Assembly: GCA_029945495.1 (NCBI GenBank)
Contig: JAQSCR010000408.1
Coordinates: 1-15,886 of the forward strand
DNA length: 15,886 nt
Reading direction: 5' to 3'
Source of the DNA: Pseudolabrys sp.
Lineage (GTDB): Bacteria; Pseudomonadota; Alphaproteobacteria; Rhizobiales; Xanthobacteraceae
Below the pieces are notes generated by a model. The model ran no database searches and was not told the origin of the DNA. It worked only from the letters and a program-made list of their open reading frames with translations. Below, one piece after another: positions 15,538-15,886 of the stretch; within the stretch, counting starts at the first letter, position 1, and each line of letters begins with the position of its first letter. Position numbers and translations under genes: made by a program.

Positions 15538-15555
15538 AGCGCCAAGGCCGGCGCT
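15538..15555. terminator. Weak hairpin between the convergent carbonic anhydrase and TRAP genes
   Basis: AGCGCC and GGCGCT form a six-base-pair stem with the loop AAGGCC. On the plus strand it is followed only by ATTT, not a full T-run, and its right arm overlaps the TRAP gene stop codon. It could end the nar operon transcript, but intrinsic termination is weakly supported. Confidence 0.3.
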
Positions 15556-15886
15556 ATTTGACCATGCCGGCGAGGCGCGGCAGCCACAGAGTCAATTCCG
15601 GGATCATGGTGATTGCGATCAGCGACGCCAGCAGCGGCAACAGCCACGGGATGATCGCCATCGTCGTCCGTTCGATCGACAGTTTGGCGATGCGCGCCAG
15701 CACGAACAGCACCATGCCGAGCGGCGGATGTAAAAGCCCGATCATCAGATTGAGCGTCATGACGACGCCGAAATGCACCGGGTCGATGCCGACTTTGAGG
15801 ATCACCGGCATCAGCACCGGCACCAATATGCTGATCGAGGCGATCGGCTCGAGGAAACAGCCGACCACCAGCAGCAGAAAGTTCGA
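15554..15886 (-). CDS. TRAP transporter large permease (DctM type), C-terminal part
   Basis: The last 110 or so residues of a protein that is usually about 425 long; the window edge removes the rest. Seen: FLLLVVGCFLEPIAS, ILVPVLMPVILKVGIDPVHF, GVVMTLNLMIGLLHPPLGMV, and a final PWLLPLLASLIAITMIPEL helix ending in LPRLAG. These match the C-terminal helices of DctM, the membrane subunit that, with a small DctQ subunit and a periplasmic binding protein, imports organic acids with sodium. The substrate cannot be told. It converges with the carbonic anhydrase gene with a 22-base gap and is probably unrelated to the nar operon. Confidence 0.92.
   Translation of the reverse strand, partial: SNFLLLVVGCFLEPIASISILVPVLMPVILKVGIDPVHFGVVMTLNLMIGLLHPPLGMVLFVLARIAKLSIERTTMAIIPWLLPLLASLIAITMIPELTLWLPRLAGMVK

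Overview
The window is a GC-rich stretch of bacterial chromosome dominated by a respiratory nitrate reductase operon. Codon use, the tandem NarK1-NarK2 fusion, the narR-like gene divergent to narK and the TRAP transporter gene point to a denitrifying or nitrate-respiring alphaproteobacterium, probably Hyphomicrobiales. That placement is inference; no rRNA or other marker gene is present. I saw no tRNA, insertion sequence, CRISPR array or phage gene.

Layout. Left edge (1-1346): the 5' part of a DHA2-type MFS drug-efflux gene on the minus strand, divergent from a LysR-type regulator that probably controls it. 1362-2051 (minus): a cysteine-free Crp/Fnr-family regulator resembling NarR. 2052-2310: an AT-richer divergent control region. 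It holds a perfect FNR-type box placed for the regulator gene, a near-perfect box placed for narK, a perfect IHF consensus match between them, and a short leader hairpin in front of narK. 2311-15531 (plus): ten tightly packed genes, apparently one operon: narK (two fused transporter modules), narG, narH, narJ, narI, a leaderless parvulin isomerase, a 91-residue protein of unknown function, nnrS, a DUF2478 protein and a beta-carbonic anhydrase. Right edge: the 3' end of a TRAP transporter large permease gene (dctM type), convergent with the operon.

How the genes work together. NarK imports nitrate and exchanges it for nitrite. NarGHI oxidises quinol at the membrane and reduces nitrate on the cytoplasmic face. 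NarJ, and probably the cytoplasmic isomerase, help NarGH fold and take up cofactor. NnrS protects against the nitric oxide that follows from nitrite. The DUF2478 protein belongs to a family often seen near molybdenum genes. The regulator has the E-x-x-S-R recognition helix that reads TTGAT-N4-ATCAA sites, and two such sites lie in the control region at distances suited to class II activation.

Most of the content belongs to known families. The parts most worth following up are the control region (paired FNR boxes, IHF site, leader hairpin, narK start), the uncharacterised 91-residue protein, and the DUF2478 and carbonic anhydrase genes at the end of the nar operon.
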